Positions 23,126-24,680 of a stretch of DNA of 24,680 nucleotides are shown in pieces. How positions within the stretch are numbered: position 1 is the first letter of the stretch; the number at the start of each line of letters is the position of its first letter. The notes beneath the pieces were generated by a model, which ran no database searches, was not told the origin of the DNA, and saw only the letters and a list, made by a program, of their open reading frames with translations. The stretch covers positions 1 to 24,680 of the forward strand of contig JAPSGP010000005.1 of assembly GCA_031177445.1 (NCBI GenBank), given 5' to 3'. The DNA is from Acidimicrobiia bacterium. GTDB taxonomy: Bacteria; Actinomycetota; Acidimicrobiia; IMCC26256; JACDBD01. Both the position numbers and the translations under genes were made by a program.

Positions 23126-24253
23126 GTGGACCTTACGGAGCTCGAGGCTCTCGGCCTGTACGACCCGGCCGCGCCGAACGCAGCCGAGCGACGAAAGCTC
23201 CTCGAATGGCTGGCCGGGCGCGGGATCACTGTCACCCAGTTGGTGGAAGCGCGCGAGCGCGACCGACTCCAGGCCGTTGCCAGCGACCTGATCCTGCGCC
23301 CGGGCGATCGCCTCACCGTCGATGAGGTCGCCGAGCGCAGCCGCTTGACCGTCGACGAGATCCAGGAGCTCAGCCTGGTGGCCGGGCTGCCTATCGCCAA
23401 GGCGGGGGTGCCGGTCCACACCCTGGCCGACGTCGAGGTGTTCCAGCTGTTCAAGGAGGCAGCGGAGCTCTTCCCCGAGCAGTCGATGCATCAGTTCACG
23501 CGCGTGATCGGGTCGGCGCTCGCCCGCATCGCCGAGGCTGCGGTCTCCCTCTTCCTTTCGGAGATCGAGACACCGCTCATGGAGGCTCAGGGGGACGAGC
23601 TCGCCCTCGCGCAGGCCCAGGTCGAGGCGGTCGAGGCGCTCAACCTGCTCCCGCGGTGCATGGACACGTTGTTCCGGGCACACATGGAGGCCGCGATCGA
23701 TCACAACCGGGCCGCCCGTGCCGGCGCGAGCTCGCGCGTCACCGTGGTGCTTGCGGTCGGCTTCGTTGACCTCGTGGGCTTCACCCCGTTTTCGCAGCGC
23801 GTCACGGTGGGCGAGCTCGGGACTGCGATCGACGAGTTCGAGGGGGCGGCGCACGACCTGGTCGCCGCGCACGGCGGGCGAGTCGTCAAGCTCATCGGCG
23901 ACGAGGTGATGTTCGTGGCACTCGAGCCGGTCGCCGCGTGCGAGATCGGGATGGCGCTCCTCGGGCACTTCGGCGCCGCCGATTCGAGTGTGACGCCAAG
24001 GGGCGGCATCGCAGCGGGCGAAGTGCTCATGCGCGGTGGCGACTACTACGGCCCGGTCGTGAACCTCGCTTCACGTGTCGCGGATCTAGCGGTCCCGCGC
24101 GAGATCCTCGTGACGACCGAGGTGCGCGAGCGCGCGATCGGTGCACCCGATTCGATGACGTTCCAGCCCGCCGGTCGGCGGATGCTCAAGGGCTTCGACG
24201 ATCCCGTGGAGCTGTTCGCGCTGGGCGGTCAGCCCGGGGCCGGGGCCGGGTAG
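23126..24253 (+). CDS. Class III adenylate cyclase with N-terminal regulatory domain (Rv1264-like)
   Basis: 375 residues from GTG 23126; TTG 23117 would add three. The N-terminal ~150 residues resemble the regulatory domain of mycobacterial Rv1264, a soluble pH-sensitive cyclase, with helical segments LEWLAGRGIT and LTVDEVAERS. The catalytic domain starts about 203. The two metal aspartates are Asp215 (FVDLVGF) and Asp259 (IGDEVMF). Lys255 and Asp306 are the substrate-specifying pair for ATP, and Asn313 and Arg317 (VVNLASRV) the transition-state residues. All six are present in one chain, so it should work as a homodimer making cAMP in the cytosol. No membrane helix is seen. A -10-like TAGGCT 8 nt upstream suggests its own, nearly leaderless promoter. 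It ends 55 bp from the convergent VOC gene. Confidence 0.9.
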   Translation: MDLTELEALGLYDPAAPNAAERRKLLEWLAGRGITVTQLVEARERDRLQAVASDLILRPGDRLTVDEVAERSRLTVDEIQELSLVAGLPIAKAGVPVHTLADVEVFQLFKEAAELFPEQSMHQFTRVIGSALARIAEAAVSLFLSEIETPLMEAQGDELALAQAQVEAVEALNLLPRCMDTLFRAHMEAAIDHNRAARAGASSRVTVVLAVGFVDLVGFTPFSQRVTVGELGTAIDEFEGAAHDLVAAHGGRVVKLIGDEVMFVALEPVAACEIGMALLGHFGAADSSVTPRGGIAAGEVLMRGGDYYGPVVNLASRVADLAVPREILVTTEVRERAIGAPDSMTFQPAGRRMLKGFDDPVELFALGGQPGAGAG

Positions 24254-24308
24254 CCGAAGTTCCGAAAGCGGTCCTCGCTGTCACGTCGGACCAGCGCGCG
24301 TTCCGGCC

Positions 24309-24659
24309 TTACGGATGCAGGCCGATGCAGAACTCGTTGCCTTCGGGATCGGCGAGCGTGGCCCACGTGACGCCCCACTCCTCGTGCCGCCCCTTCAGGG
24401 TCGCGCCCAGTTCGACGACGCGGGCGACCTCACCGTCGAGATCGGCGGTCCCCAGGTCGATGTGCATGCGGTTCTTGGCCGTCTTCCCTTCGGGGACCTT
24501 GATGTGCATGATCCGCGGTCCGACCGTACCGTCGCCCTCGAGGATGGCGATGTGCTCGTTCGCCGTCTGCACCTCGTAGCCCGTCACTCCCGCCCAGAAC
24601 TCGGAGAGCCGTTCGGGCTCGTGGCAGTCCATCGTGATGCTGAACAGTCGCAGCGACAT
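24309..24659 (-). CDS. VOC (glyoxalase/bleomycin-resistance) superfamily protein
   Basis: 116 residues, a single vicinal-oxygen-chelate domain. The usual halves are visible: ITMDCHEPERLSEFWAGVTG at the start (a strand and helix) and NRMHIDLGTADLDGEVARVV then DPEGNEFCIGL at the end. MHID His and the C-terminal Glu in GNEF are in the positions of VOC metal ligands; dimerisation is required for a full site. The reaction cannot be told: such proteins include isomerases, dioxygenases and thiol-drug binding proteins. ATG 24659 has TAGGGT 7 nt upstream and no Shine-Dalgarno. Its 3' end faces the adenylate cyclase. Confidence 0.85.
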   Translation of the reverse strand: MSLRLFSITMDCHEPERLSEFWAGVTGYEVQTANEHIAILEGDGTVGPRIMHIKVPEGKTAKNRMHIDLGTADLDGEVARVVELGATLKGRHEEWGVTWATLADPEGNEFCIGLHP

Positions 24660-24666
24660 GCGAATG

Positions 24667-24672
24667 ACCCTA
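24667..24672 (-). promoter_or_regulatory. -10 element TAGGGT for the VOC gene
   Basis: TAGGGT on the minus strand is 7 nt before ATG 24659, predicting a transcript that starts at or 1 nt before the start codon. Confidence 0.45.
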
Positions 24673-24680
24673 CGCCGCGA

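Noticed and set aside
1..24680. CRISPR arrays, tRNA/rRNA genes, transposases or phage genes
   Set aside because: No repeat-spacer pattern, cloverleaf-like segment or relevant protein was seen on either strand.

Overview
The window is high-GC DNA, almost fully coding, with an actinobacterial look: GTG and TTG starts, an Rv1264-like adenylate cyclase, a KstR-like TetR regulator beside a KstR-type operator, and many starts that appear to be transcribed without a leader from a TANNNT -10 element. Family-level content (P450, aldehyde dehydrogenase, crotonase, SDR, OafA-type acyltransferase tail) fits an environmental, lipid-using actinomycete. An uncultured Acidimicrobiia-type genome is my guess, not something the sequence proves. 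I saw no rRNA, tRNA, CRISPR array, insertion sequence or phage gene, and no gene-free stretch longer than about 140 bases.

Layout. 1-524: 3' end of an acyltransferase with a C-terminal SGNH domain. 531-3370 (minus): a GT-C-like membrane protein followed by a crotonase. 3418-6175 (plus): aldehyde dehydrogenase, a terminator-like hairpin, then a cytochrome P450 with a 20-bp inverted-repeat operator over its promoter. 6199-13719 (minus): a compact four-gene unit, in transcription order a glyoxalase-II-like metallo-hydrolase, two tandem ~820-residue membrane proteins with a central spermidine-synthase-like domain, and a GT-C-like membrane protein. 13774-16032 (plus): a molybdopterin oxidoreductase divergent from that unit. 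16101-16826 (plus): a small membrane protein behind a SigB/SigF-like stress promoter. 16828-18896 (minus): an alkylsulfatase-like metallo-hydrolase translationally coupled to an SDR. 18960-19607 (plus): the divergent KstR-like regulator, with a perfect TNNAACNNGTTNNA operator in between. 19629-21129 (minus): an L,D-transpeptidase and a lipoprotein. 21226-24659: an AlkA-like DNA glycosylase, a DUF6624-like protein, an SGNH hydrolase, a class III adenylate cyclase and a VOC protein.

The most interesting points are: (i) the tandem membrane-embedded spermidine-synthase-like paralogues, both of which have lost the canonical first catalytic Asp but share another signature, coupled to a metallo-hydrolase; (ii) the KstR-type box and regulator controlling a metallo-hydrolase/SDR pair; (iii) a recurring TANNNT hexamer 6-11 nt before eight start codons that lack Shine-Dalgarno sequences, contrasted with four starts that have one; and (iv) the P450 operator. 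All functional statements come from motif reading by eye; no database search was run.
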